From: Mesostigma viride
Taxonomy: Eukaryota > Streptophyta > Mesostigmatophyceae > Mesostigmatales > Mesostigmataceae
Length of the DNA stretch: 64,000 bases
Assembly (NCBI GenBank): GCA_009746045.1
Contig: RPFO01000041.1
Location: 4,802,420 to 4,866,419 of the forward strand
Direction: 5' to 3'
The translations under genes were made by a program, and so were the position numbers. The notes beneath the pieces are model-generated. The model did no database searches. It was not told the origin of the DNA and saw only the letters and a list, made by a program, of their open reading frames with translations. The first letter of the stretch is position 1; the number at the start of each line of letters is the position of its first letter. This document shows, piece by piece, positions 50,558 to 62,310 of this stretch.

Positions 50558-53300
50558 CTGTGGTGGACAGAGGGGCACCCGTGGTGCCAAAATCGTGGAC
50601 AACAGGCAAACCCGCGGTGCAAGCAGCGGACACGGTCCGTCAAAACAAACGAAAAAATCAAAAAGAGGGGCACTTGTCATGCAAGTGGTGGAATCTCGTG
50701 GTGTAGGGGACACCCGCGGTGGAAAGGGGAACACCCATTCTCCCGTGCACACGCAGCAAACCACCAAAAACATCAACATCACAAAACATCAAAAACATAA
50801 AACAACAAAACACAAAACATCCCATTCAAAGGACAGGCACATGTGCCGATTCGGTTTAGGGCCTACAACAGGTGGAAGCTGTGGACGCAGTACGACAGGT
50901 GGGAGGCGGGATAAGCGCGGTAAAAAGGGGGACGCATCAAGGTGGGAAGCGGGATCAATTAAATTAGTTTCCACGCAGACTGCGTCACGTGGGACGGAGA
51001 ATACCCCTGTTCCCGTTCCCCTGGATGAGATTGCCATGCAGTTTACTTGTCTGTTCAGTCATTATAATGTTCAAGTATTATAGTGTTCTCAAGTATAGTA
51101 TTCAAGTGTCCAATACACATACCATGCAGGTACAGATTGATATGAGTGTGACACTTCGGGTGTTTCCACATTCCGAGTGCACGTGGTGGTGCCGTTCTAA
51201 TTGTACTTTCGGACGCCCAGACCTTTCCACATTCCCGGTGCAGGTGGACCGAAGCCCCCGAGACTCGACCGAAAAGTGCTGGAAACTAGCCTGCACTACC
51301 TGCACCGCCGAAACTCTGGTGCAGGTAGCGCAGGTCGGGTTTCGGAGAGGTCGAACTGGTCAGGCAATGGCCACCTGGACGGACCCGAACGACGTGGTAC
51401 CGAGGACTGATTACAAAGTAGTACGGACTCGAATTCGAGTAGTTAAGAGGGACAGGAAGATCCGGCCCAAAAATCTCGGTTGCCAGGTAGCGACGAGGGG
51501 CCTGGGGAGAGAAACCAGTAATTCGCACTATTTCGATGCGCCGATATTGGCCTCGAGCCTCGTATTTGTTTTCGGACCAATCTGTGCTCAAGTTTCTGGT
51601 GAATTGTCCCGGAATGTGGAAACACCGTCGATGCTGTGGTATGCAACGGGGAATCCCACGCAGAGCCAGACAGAGCACAGCAGCTAGCGTACGAAGAAAG
51701 TGCTTGTACCTGCAACTGGTGGGCGACCGATGTGCACCTGCACAGGTTTGTGAAGGACTGGCTAGGGTTTCTAGTTGCACGGAATGCGGCATACCGTGGG
51801 TGGGTGGGTGAGGTTGGAGGCAGACGACGTAAAATGACATGCAGAGTTACGCATTTTTGCATTCATGAGGACGTCTGGGCTGCTGCCATCCGGCACGCGC
51901 ATCAGCCATTGGTTGCCACTGCCTGCTGGCGCCAGCGGTCAAGCACAGACATGGACTGAATGCATCGACACAGGTCGCATGCATGGGGGGTGCACTTGGG
52001 GTGAAGGGGACGATGGGTAGAAGAACATCAACACGGGTTGCAAGCATGGGGGGTGCACTAGGGATGATGACATGCAATAGGGTGACAACGGGTAGAAAAA
52101 ACACAGCGTAGACGGTTCTCAGAATGGGATGGTAGACAACCATAGGGAAGGATGACGACGCAAGCATCAGCTACACGAGGGTCATTAATAGACATATTTC
52201 CAAATGACAGTAGCAATACGCAATTCTTCGCTTTAAAATCAAAGTCTGGCCTTGCGCGTAAAATGTATCAGACTAATACCAGGATATAGTTGTGTGGACA
52301 CGACGGTGTATTGGGTCCATGGAGCGATGGAAGGCACCTCCAGCGCAGAGCTCGAGAATAAAAAAAGCTGGCGGAGACCCGAGAGACAGGCAGCCTCCCT
52401 GCCATGTTTATCAGACGCGTTGCGGGAACCCTCACACCCATTTAAACACACAGCTACAAAGCATTCGAGACGAGCACTGTTCGGCCATCTCCAACGTTGT
52501 ACTCCAGTGCGTTCATAATGGGATCGCGGAGAGCGTGAGAGGTGGCGGGAGTTGGAGGCACTGCGTTTACCTTTCGCCGAGGCTGCTGGTTCAAGCCCTC
52601 AAACCAGCTAGCTTGGACAGACTTTGTTCCTTGCCAAGGCAATCGCTGTGCCCTGCGGTGTCGTGGCTGCACTAGGGCTCGATTCGGTCGAATGAAGGTT
52701 TTTGCATGGCATCCCACGACTGAATCATTGACTAGCGATGATAGATAGATCGCACTGCAGGCCATGGTATGTGTGCCGTGATGGGAGAGAGACCTAGCAA
52801 AACTTTCCTACATGCCTGGCGCACACTTCCAACAGGCACACTTGAATTTCAAGGCAGTTGGCTGCCCGTCCGGCTGTCCCAAGGTGCCATCGGTTCAAGT
52901 TAGAGGGCCGCATTTTCGGCAACAATGCGTAAAGGGAAATCCAAAATTTCAGGATTAGGGTACAACGAAGGGCTTTGCATTTCACTACCACTTCCCCCTA
53001 CCGGTTTACGTATTTTTCTCGTCGTACCTGGTGTCTAATAAGGTTCTAAGCGTCAAATCGATGAAAAATCTCTGCCATCAAGCTGCCATAGCCAATTTTC
53101 CCGCGCCCATGATCTCGACAAAACCAGCAGTGTCGACAAACGCCCATGAAAATTTTCCGTATGTCCACCGTAGCCTTTGAGCCAACCGTACCGTAGGTAT
53201 ATTCCGGCCACTATAGATTCCGGTGAAATGGGTGTTATTTTTATTTCCATATATCAGTTAAGTTAACCCAGGTATGCCACAAATAGCCTAAAGTTACCTA
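50558..53300. other. no recognised gene; probable 5' part of ftsZ2 and repeats
   Basis: The ftsZ2 first exon should lie here or further right but I could not identify it. An inverted pair GTGTTTCCACATTCCG (51159-51174) and CGGAATGTGGAAACAC (51609-51624), with a further GCAGGTACA pair outside, suggests a fold-back element of about 0.6 kb at roughly 51125-51720. Confidence 0.4.
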
Positions 53301-54889
53301 GTTGTGCCTAAATTGGGGTGCCCGCATTAATAAGGCGCGCCCTGCGACCATGGTAGCCATTGTGCTGAAGATATATCGGCGTCCGGCATAAGTGTAAAGA
53401 CCTTGTTCATCATCCCCATGAGTGCATGGAAGACTTCCAGTGGGCTGGGGGCATCATTGTTAGTTAGGGCCCGGGTCCCATACTTTGTGTTGTCAGTTCC
53501 GTCGCCAGGAGCCAGTAACGACGCATGGCCAGGTTCCAAGAGGATATAAACCGGCGGACCACGGCACCTCTAGTGTACTCGGCACGTAACGTGAAGACGG
53601 TCTCGTTGCGTGCTTGCCATATGGTGTGAAGCATCGTCGTGCGTAGCCATATCCATGTATGGTTGTCTCTTTGATATCCATGCCATCTGGTTGGCTGTGA
53701 GGCTCGTGTCCCGTAATCCCGTGATGCCGAAAATAACCGTAGATAGTGTGACGGTGGGTGGTGATGTAATAGCCATCCACTTTGCCCATACACCCAACAG
53801 CCATTGCCAAACCCCTGCGAGTTGGCAGTCCAGAAATCTGTGCTCAATTGTTTCATCTGGAAAGTTGCATAAGCACGCCGCCGCGTGGGAGTACCGATGG
53901 TGCAGTTGGGAGTTGACCCCGATGGCCCGATGCATTATTAGCAGGTGCTGGACGTCGGTGGCCCGTTTGTCAATCAATGGGTGATCTACTGCCAAGGTAA
54001 TGTTCTTGATCCAGGTGTAGCGCCCCGGCCACTCGGGGTGCCAGCGCAGGCGACCCGGGTGCATCCTGTGATGTTTATGTAGAAGAAGCCGGTATCCCCA
54101 GTGTGCCGTGTACTCGAAAAGGCACTTCGTCATTGGGGTGCCGCCAGTTGTGAGGACCCACCCAAACTCTAGCGGGTCCAGAGCAAGCGTGTCCAGGCGC
54201 CCCTTGCCAACATGCAGCCATGTTGTGGTGTCGCGTATCACTGTGGTGGGGTCCAGGGGTAACATGCACGCTTGTGACAGTGACCACGGGACCACTCGAA
54301 TGCGGTGACATCGACATGCTGGAACGTAGGCGTACGATGTAATCAATTTGCCCAGTAGTCCTTGACCGCCGGGTGTCTCTTGGAGCAATTGTATGGTAAC
54401 GCCCGTCGACGCGACCGCAACGATGCAGCCCTTATGTGAGGACGTATCGTGGTCCGGGTACTGTAGCTCACCCATTCCCCGATTTGTAGGGGGTTGCGCG
54501 GGGTTGTCATGAGGGTATGCCATCCTGCGGGGATTGCTTGTAGAAGGTTGTCCCAAGCTGGTCGGCTGGGCATGTTTGCGATCCACGAGCGAATTTCCGT
54601 GTATGTCAGAGGGCGATATCGGTCACCGTCAGCCGCGTATAAATCGATGATTCGCGTAACCGGCGGGGTGGCCGTCAAAAAGCCCTCATATGCAGGGTTG
54701 CGGCTGCTTAAAACACCAAACACATTATGCTCACTATCGCGCAACAAATCATTGAAATATAATGGTTGGCGTGCCACCTCTTCCCGCTTGGTGGGGTGAG
54801 CAATTCTATCCGGTTTTAGGTTCTTATAACCCTTCCACATACGTGCCCAGTACCATGATAAGCCTTTGTTGTTAATCAGCCGGCCGTCC
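53300..54889 (-). mobile_element. LINE-D C-terminal part with zf-RVT domain, degenerate
   Basis: Frames at 54840-54343 and 54586-53570 encode the region after RT. ACLCNFPDETIEHRFLDCQL followed by VWQWLLGVW is a zf-RVT-type zinc-binding domain (C-C-H-C). The two frames overlap by a frameshift near 54.4-54.6 kb. The RT end of the same element is at 56.6-56.9 kb. Confidence 0.7.
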
Positions 54890-56626
54890 TAAATTTAGGA
54901 CTTGGTCCTAAAAAGTCCTAAGGTCACTATAACCGAGGTACCGGGCAGGGGGGGTCACTATATGGTCCATACCCCTAGTGGACCGTGACCTCCAAGATGT
55001 ACTCTACCCGTGATACCGGTACATCGTACCCGGATTCCGTACCGGGTACCGGGTAGATGCGCGGGAATGTACGTAACTCGACCAAAAATACAGAGATTTT
55101 GGGCCAAAAAAGTGGGTGCGGGAATGATGTGCGGCGGATATGGCGACCTGACAAATATGGGCGGCATTTTCATGTGAGCTTATCGTTTTGGGCCCCCAGT
55201 AGCAAGAACGAAAGCTTGGTACTTATGCTTAAAGGGTCTGAATTTGGTTATGAAATTATTTGCGTTTGCATGTGTAGCACGGCTGCTCAACATGAGTAGG
55301 TCACAGATCGCCTGCGCCCGGACGGTCGATTTTGAGCACAAACATGTCAGTGCGTGAGGAAACGTTGCCCGCACCAGGCCAGGCAGTTTTTGCGCTTGAT
55401 TTTAATCGTAGTATAGAGTTTGGAAACGGTATATCTGACAAGGGAGCGCCCGGGCCTGGGTGTTCTTGCCCGAAGTTTACTGTCGACCATTTTACAGAAC
55501 GTCAAGGCTGGGTAGCGAGCGCACGTGACAGGACTTGTCTTTCGATATCTCTTGGGCCTAGAACAATGCTCCGGCGTGTCTTACGTTACTTTCGAACCAT
55601 TTTGTAAGTTTGGCTGCGTTCTTGTGCCGGTAAGCTGGCTGGCTGCGGATATCCGCGATTCTTAATGCATCCACCTGGACGTGGCGACGTAACAAGCAGG
55701 TGTGTGCCGGGTTCTCTCTGTGGTTAGGTGTAAGGGGTAGCGTAGTCGTAGCAGTAAGTGTCAGCCGGCTATGCCTGAAAGACAGGACAGTTTCTGTGCA
55801 TGTACATGGCTTACGTAGTTGGTTTACGGCATGTACCTTCTATCGTCGCAATCTTCCTTGTTCGCTGCTGCTAAGTTACGCATGCTTCCCAGCTATGTTA
55901 CGGTTGCGTTCATTATCTGCCATGGGCCCATTGCTTGCAGTTGTTCTATCTGTTCTTGTGCTGCTTATATGTGATGCTTTTACAGCTCTCCCCCCCCCTA
56001 GAATGCATGCAAAGTGTGGCATGTTGGATAGTGCCCTTTAACAACTTCATCTGGCTGCTATCCTGTGTAAGTTGCCATACAAATGTGGTGTCCTCTCCTT
56101 CCTGGGTGGTGGCCAGCATGCCCGTGACATTAAACAAGCTATGGTATATGCTTAGAGAGAGTTTGCCGTAAGGGGTGGGTCATGTTCAAGCCAGGCAACC
56201 TCAGCAACCATACAACCTTATATTGCATGATCTGCCCCATCTGTGACACCGTTAGGCACGCGTATATATACGTGCAGCCACAGCACGGTACGGCCTTGTT
56301 ATACGCTGCCCCACCTCCCCAAGGCCGCGTAGGGTCCCGTGGGGCCCTGAGGATTGGTAAGAAGCTAATGGGACTGTGTGGGTGGCGTGGTGATGGGTGA
56401 TATACATGGTGGTCCTAAAAAGTCCTAGTTTCAATTTTGGGCCATTTTTTTTGTTCGAGGTCTGCCATGGGGCAGGGCCAGTTTTGGTACTAAACGTCGT
56501 TATTTGAACCTAGGTCTTTGATAGAAATTTAAAAACTATATTATTTCTCAGTGGCACAAATGCCAGGGTCAAATATTACGGTTTACATGATTAAATACGC
56601 ATTCCCCAGCGTCCTAAATTTAGGAC
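54890..56626. mobile_element. insertion with palindromic ends splitting LINE-D
   Basis: Both ends carry the perfect palindrome GTCCTAAATTTAGGAC (about 54887-54902 and 56610-56625); GGTCCTAAAAAGTCCTA recurs near both ends (54904, 56410). LINE-D coding sequence is on either side. No coding frame recognised, and no clear target duplication. Confidence 0.5.
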
Positions 56627-56945
56627 TTTTTGCAGGCTTTTGGACATTGTACGAAGTGAGCGCACATGTGGTGAGTATTGCTGCCCCCAAGTGCCATGAC
56701 GTACCATTGGTGTGGGTATAGGACTATAGGTTGTGGCGAAAGCTTAATTCTTGTGCCAACATACAACCAGGGTGTGCGTTTACGCCTATGAAAGCAGTTA
56801 GGATCTGTTTGGTGTACACTGACCATAAACGCCACTCCATATTATGTAAACCCAAGCCTCCTTGAACCCATGGCATATATGACATGTCCCGATCGATCCA
56901 TCCCGGCACCGTGTGTGTTATGATACCCTGCTGCTTCTAGACAAA
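56627..56945 (-). mobile_element. LINE-D reverse transcriptase end fragment
   Basis: Reads SYMPWVQGGLGLHNMEWRLW followed by SVYTKQILTAFIGVNAHPGC, the block downstream of the RT palm in plant-type LINEs. Continues across the insertion into the zf-RVT part. Confidence 0.65.
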
Positions 56946-57429
56946 ATTGCTTCCGATTCGTAGGATGATCTTGGTGGTGTTACTACTCGTTAGGTGGGTG
57001 ACCTTGGCAGTTAAGCATCATCTTGCACCATGCATCATCATTGTCGCCATTAGATTAGTTGGAGCGTCTAGCTAACACCCCAGCAAGGATAGTCAAACGC
57101 GGCACGCGACGGTACACAAGGGGATCAATAAGGTGGTCATCAGGCACGAGGGAGAGTTCCTTGTCCTCGGCTGAGAACCTTCATTCCTTTCGTTACTCGA
57201 AGAGACTACGTGCCATTCAGCAGGTGAGCTCGTCACACCTGGTGTAGCCGCATTTTCCCTTTTTCACGATGCCGCTGTCAGGGGGCCTTGTCTCGACAGT
57301 AGAAGTGCCGCAGTCGCAGATCCTGCTGCCTCTCACATATGGGCCATAGGTGAGCACCTCACCGCCGCGCATGCAACGCAAGGCTATGGAGCACTTCTCA
57401 TCCGCTTCTTCTCATCTTTGAGAGCCCAG

Positions 57430-58127
57430 CGGACAAGATTTCGTTTCTCCGACGCCGCAAGCGGCTCGAGAAGAATCCCTTCACCGTGGACGACGACTTG
57501 ACCCTGGCGCAGCAACAACGGCGACGGGAGCTATGGCCGACCTACCTCCAGCTCCGGCAGACCAAGGCGGGCCAGCCGGTGTACTGGAAGGGGGCGGCCA
57601 TCTACGTCGGCCACAAGCCCTGGCACGCGACCCCCTCGACCACCGTGGCCCCAGCGACCCCAGAAGCCCCAGCCTAGGGGAATACAGTAGCAGTAGTGTA
57701 GAATAGTTAGACAGTGGCCTTGTACATGCCCGCGTACTACAGGCACTATACCAGCTGAGGCCTAGCCTTTTTAGTCATATACATGTGTGCCTATGATGAG
57801 CCACCCCGTCCATGCAGATGATGCCTAGCTTTATGTAATTATGCCGTGCCCATGCAGGGAGTAACTCTCTGCTGAGACGCCATGCCCTAGCTTTTGTATA
57901 GCTATGCTGATCTTCCCCCCCATGACAGGCTCCCCCTTAGCTGGGCATAGCTTGAACATCATGGGGCTGCAAGTGCCCTGATACACCTAGAGCAAGGGTC
58001 GTTTACATTCCCACCCTTGCAGGAAGTAGCTTAGAATGTATCATAGGCCATATGCCCCTTCTCTGGGCTCATGTGCTACATATACTCCCAACGGAGTTAT
58101 GTTCCTAATTAATTAATTGATTAATGG
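57430..58127 (+). mobile_element. truncated LINE ORF1-plus-3'UTR copy (copy 2)
   Basis: Open frame KISFLRRRKRLEKNPFTVDD, DLTLAQQQRRRELWPTYLQL, RQTKAGQPVYWKGAAIYVGH ending in TAG at 57675. Then a 3'UTR like copy 1 (21.6-22.0 kb), the CTCCCAACGGAG hairpin (58085-58096) and a (TTAA)n tail. It resembles the C-terminal domain of L1-type ORF1 protein; no RT is attached. Confidence 0.65.
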
Positions 58128-58204
58128 AGCACCGTGGTTGCATTCTGCACGCTCAGTTTTCGCTTTCAGCAGTGAAGAACTAGGGTGCTACAACGGGGGC
58201 TGCA

Positions 58205-58742
58205 TGGGGGTCCCACTAGATACGGATCAGCCCTTATTCAGGCGGCAGCATAGGCTGAGCCCGACTGAGCTGGAATTCGTAGATGCTACTGTCGAGAGCT
58301 AGAGGCAGCTGGGATCATCCGCGCTTCATCCTCCAGTTATGCAGCTGCCACGGTGGTTGCACCCAAGAAGGACACCATCACAGGCGAGTGGACAGGTATG
58401 CGCATGGCCACTGACCTGCGTCAGCCGGAACGCGCACACTCCTGTTGATAGGTACCCCATGCCTCGGGTCGATGATGTTTTGGATAAAATATCTCCCCAG
58501 GTCAAGTATGTGTCGTCGCTAGATTTACGTAGCGGCTTCCATCAGATCAAGGTCGTGGAGGCAGATCAGCGCAAGCTGGCCTTTTGGCGTGGGACCCGTC
58601 TGTACGAGTGGGTTCGCATGCCATTCGGACATCGCAACGCTAGTGCGGTGTTCCAACGTGCCATGGACCAGGTGCTGGCAGGGTTGCCATTTGCAGCCTG
58701 CTACATAGACGATGTTATTGTCTTTAGCGAGGGCCTTTGCTC
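58205..58742 (+). pseudogene. Ty3/gypsy-type reverse transcriptase fragment
   Basis: RT from its N-terminal block (HRLSPTELEFVDA, then in another frame AAATVVAPKKDTITG) through PVDRYPMPRVDDVLDKI, SSLDLRSGFHQIKV, RMPFGHRNASAVFQRAMDQV and the YIDDVIVFS catalytic box. At least two frame changes before 58440. It stops abruptly at about 58742, where sequence of another element begins. Confidence 0.85.
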
Positions 58743-58744
58743 CA

Positions 58745-58925
58745 ATACGTCCATGACGTTCTTGGCACGCCCCTGGTTGAGCTTCTGGATCCGCTCTAGC
58801 CAATTCCCCTCCCCTAGGATCTTCTGGACCACAGTGGCGGCCTCCTTTGGGGTGCATCCCTCCTTGGCTGTTTGCTTGAGTTTCGCTATGAAATTCCGGT
58901 CTGGGGCTGTCACTGTTGAGGTCAT
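58745..58925 (-). pseudogene. gag fragment of a second DIRS-type element
   Basis: Minus-strand frame with NFIAKLKQTAKEGCTPKEAA then GEGNWLERIQKLNQGRAKNV. Matches the spacing of the GG.RWLDRI..L..GR block in ORF1 of the 37.5 kb retrotransposon but is clearly divergent. Confidence 0.45.
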
Positions 58926-59124
58926 GGTGGGTTATAATGCTTGATGTGTTCTCTTGCGTTTTGTTTTGTGATGTGGTCACGTGAGGTTCTTGACAGGCAA
59001 AAGAAACAACTTGCCAACCCCTACCTGGGTGGCTGGGGTATACAGGTGCCAGCACAAAAAATATTTTTTCTAAAAATATTTTTTCTTTTTGTGGTATACG
59101 GCGTTGCACTCTCCGCTCAGCAGG

Positions 59125-59690
59125 TTAGTCATAATAGATATCGGCATCCCCATGGGCACTAACTGACAGTGCCGGGCTCCTTGCAAACCTCTATCTATAC
59201 ACTTATGTATGAGCTTGCATTCATGGAGAATCTCATTGCCTCAAATGACGATGTTCTCATCAGGCGTTTTATCCACACATGTCGATACATTGATGATGTC
59301 ATTGCTTTCGACAACCCTGATTTCGCAACGTACCCATTTGTATATCACAGCTGGTCTGCCTGGCATCTACCCGCAAGCGTCCCTCACGTTAAAGCTCACG
59401 TCGGAGGATACTAGCTGCAATTTAATACCTCGATCTTAACACTAACCATAACAAGAAGGGCTGGCGTACGGCTGTCTATGATAAGCGCAAGGATCCTAAA
59501 TATCAGCAAATTCCTTTTATTCGCTACCCCGATATTCACAGTCTGCTTTCCCACACAGCAAAATATGGTGTTGTTCTTAGTCAGTTGCATCGTTTTCCCC
59601 GTCTTTGTTCTTATCGTGTCGATTTCATCACGACTCTTGTTGAACTCTTGCATGCATGGTTTGTTGGTCAAAGACTAAGACCGAGACATT
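59125..59690 (+). pseudogene. relic of a GIPMGT/RYIDD-type reverse transcriptase
   Basis: Reads IGIPMGTN, TLMYELAFMENLIASNDDVL, HTCRYIDDVIAFDNPDFATY, then in another frame TAVYDKRKDPKYQQIPFIRY and KYGVVLSQLHRFPRLCSYRV. This order matches an RT family known mainly as uncharacterised proteins in animal and algal genomes, possibly Penelope-related. Stops and frameshifts show it is dead. Confidence 0.6.
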
Positions 59691-60114
59691 ATGCTCCGTC
59701 AAGTCCGGTGGTTTTTGCAACGTCACCCACATCAGACTGTTCGGTGCTGCCCCTTGGCACAAGCTCTACAAACAGGTCGTGGCCGACCGGCTGGATCGGG
59801 TAGTACCTCCGCACATCTGAACCCTGTGATGCCAGATCTCCTTTGCGGCTGTTCCAAGCTTGGCACTGGATTCGTTGTCCACATCGTCGCGTCGCTGCAG
59901 CAACACGATGTTTTCTGGCATACGCAGGAGTTTTGGTTCCCGCCGCACATTTGAAAGTGCTGTCCTCCGGATTTTTGCCTGATTTGCACCGTGTGCAGTT
60001 CTTGGACGTTTCGAATCATGGCATGGCTAACGTAATGACTGACTAGCTAGACCTTTTCAGTGGTTTTCCATTAATTGCGGGTATTTCCTCGATCGTAAAT
60101 GGTGGGAGAGCGAT

Positions 60115-60402
60115 CGCAGCAATGGTGCTCACCACTAGACACTCCCGGCCAGTTAGGCTTGAAACACACGCCCTGATCGAGCAAGCTGTTTCCGGCCCCA
60201 CCGTCTAGGTCATCTAGTCGCTCTACACGTAAGCCAGCCATAATTTCAATGCACAAGGCTACACATTTCCATCTCCGTCCATTCATATTCATCATCCTGA
60301 ACGACTCGAAAACGCGGACAAGATAACGGCACGGGCTCGAGCTACCATGGTCCGGATTCTCCCGATTCTGGCCTGCGCTGGTTGTCTCCTTGATAGATAA
60401 AA
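60115..60402 (-). repeat. inverted repeat arm, left
   Basis: About 270 bp that reappears inverted at 62045-62310, sharing AGACAACCAGCGCAGGCCAG and ATGGCTGGCTTAC. The arms enclose the LINE tail and giant microsatellite. Confidence 0.75.
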
Positions 60403-60507
60403 TGAGCATAGCTCACCAATGTATGGGGGATTTGGCCGGGCTAGCTTCGTTGCGTACATTTCCAAATCTGTTCTAGTCTGCTCCGGAGATATTTCGATAT
60501 GCATTTA

Positions 60508-60566
60508 TGAATTAAACTCGCGCTCCGGCGTTGGGGAGTCACGGAGCATTAACCCCGATGGATGGA
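60508..60566 (-). mobile_element. LINE 3' end bordering the giant microsatellite
   Basis: AAACTCGCGCTCCGGCGTTG then GGGAGTCACGGAGCATTAAC and CCCGATGG, the same 3' block as at 20.88, 26.94 and 27.24 kb. Confidence 0.8.
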
Positions 60567-62019
60567 TGGATGGATGGATGGACGGACGGACGGACGGACG
60601 GACGGACGGACGGACGGACGGACGGACGGACGGACGGACGGAGGAGGGAGGGAGGGAGGGAGGGAGGGAGGGAGGGAGGGAGGGAGGGAGGGAGGGGGAG
60701 GGAGGGAGGGAGGGAGGAGGGAGGGAGGGAGGGAGGGAGGGAGGAGGGAGGGAGGGAGGGAGGAGGAGGGAGGGAGGGAGGAGGGAGGAGGAGGGAGGGA
60801 GGGAGGGAGGAGGGAGGAGGAGGGAGGGAGGAGGGAGGGAGGGAGGAGGGAGGGAGGGAGGGAGGGAGGGAGGAGGGGGGAGGAGGAGGGAGGGAGGAGG
60901 AGAGGGAGGGAGGGAGGGAGGAGGAGGGAGGAGGGAGGGAGGGAGGGAGGGAGGGAGGGAGGGAGGGAGGAGGGAGGGGGAGGGAGGGAGGGAGGGAGGA
61001 GGAGGGAGGAGAGGGAGGAGGGAGGGAGGAGGAGGGAGGGAGGGAGGGAGGGAGGGAGGGAGAGGGAGGGAGGGGGAGGGAGGAGGGAGGGAGGGAGGGA
61101 GGGAGGGAGGGAGGAGGAGGGAGGGAGGGGAGGGAGGGAGGGAGGGAGGGAGGAGGGAGGGAGGGAGGGAGGGAGGGAGGGAGGGAGGGAGGAGGGAGGA
61201 GGAGGGAGGGAGGGAGGGAGGGAGGGAGGGGGAGGAGGAGGGAGGGAGGGAGGAGGGAGGGAGGGAGGAGGGAGGAGGAGGGAGGGAGGGAGGGAGGGAG
61301 GGAGGGAGGGAGGAGGGAGGGAGGGAGGGAGGGAGGAGGGAGGAGGGAGGGAGGAGGGAGGGAGGGAGGGAGGAGGGAGGGAGGGAGGGAGGGAGGAGGG
61401 AGGGAGGGAGGGAGGGAGGGAGGGAGGAGGAGGGAGGGAGGGAGGGGAGGGAGGAGGGAGGGAGGGAGGGAGGGAGGGAGGGAGGGAGGGAGGAGGGAGA
61501 GGAGGAGGGAGGAGGGAGGGAGGAGGGAGGGAGGAGGGAGGGAGGGAGGGAGGGAGGGAGGGAGGAGGGAGGGAGGGAGGGGGAGGGAGGGAGGGAGGGA
61601 GGGAGGGAGGGAGGGAGGGAGGGAGGGAGGAGGGAGGGAGGGAGGGAGGGAGGGAGGGAGGGAGGGAGGGAGGGAGGGAGGAGGGAGGGAGGGAGGGAGG
61701 AGGGAGGGAGGGAGGGAGGGAGGGAGGGAGGAGGGAGGAGGGAGGGAGGGAGGGAGGGAGGGAGGGAGGAGGGAGGGAGGGAGGGAGGAGGGAGGGAGGG
61801 AGGGAGGGAGGGAGGGAGGGAGGGAGGAGGGAGGGAGGGAGGGAGGGAGGGAGGGAGGGAGGGAGGGAGGGAGGGAGGAGGGAGGAGGGAGGGAGGGAGG
61901 GAGGGAGGGAGGGAGGGAGGGAGGGAGGGAGGGAGGGAGGGAGGGAGGGAGGGAGGGAGGGAGGGAGGGAGGGAGGGAGGGAGGGAGGGAGGGAGGGAGG
62001 GAGGGAGGGAGGGATGGAT
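60559..62019. repeat. 1.45-kb compound tetranucleotide array
   Basis: Begins (GATG)5, changes to (GACG)n (60579-60640), then to irregular (GGAG)/(GGGA) units with GAGGAGG interruptions to 62010, and ends with GATGGATGGG. Both borders match the short (GATG)n of related LINE 3' ends, so it grew inside one. All frames stay open and yield Arg/Glu/Gly-rich and Pro/Ser/Leu-rich artefact ORFs. Confidence 0.95.
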
Positions 62020-62044
62020 GGGTACACTCAATCCTACCGGTCTA

Positions 62045-62310
62045 AGCTATCAAGGAGACAACCAGCGCAGGCCAGAAATCGGGAGAATCCGGACCATGGT
62101 AGCTCTAGCCTGCCGTTATCTTGTCCGCGTGTTCGAGTCGTTCAGGATGATGAATATGAATGGTGATGGAAATGTGTAGCCTTGTGCATTGAAATTATGG
62201 CTGGCTTACATGTAGAGCGACTAGATGACCTAGACGGTGGGGCCGGAAACAGCTTGCTTGATCAGCTTGATCAGGGCGTGTGTTTCGAGCCTAACTGGCC
62301 GGGAGTGTAA
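62045..62310 (+). repeat. inverted repeat arm, right, plus a third partial copy
   Basis: Inverse of 60115-60402. A further direct copy of its first 120 bp lies at about 62380-62500. Confidence 0.75.

Noticed and set aside
50403-51083. 226-codon plus-strand frame
   Set aside because: Antisense to the first recognised ftsZ2 exon, low-complexity, no family resemblance.
60419-62179. Open frames of about 500-590 codons in several frames, Arg/Glu/Gly-rich or Pro/Ser/Leu-rich
   Set aside because: Produced by the stop-free GGGA/GGAG array; every frame on both strands is open, and composition is purely repeat-derived.
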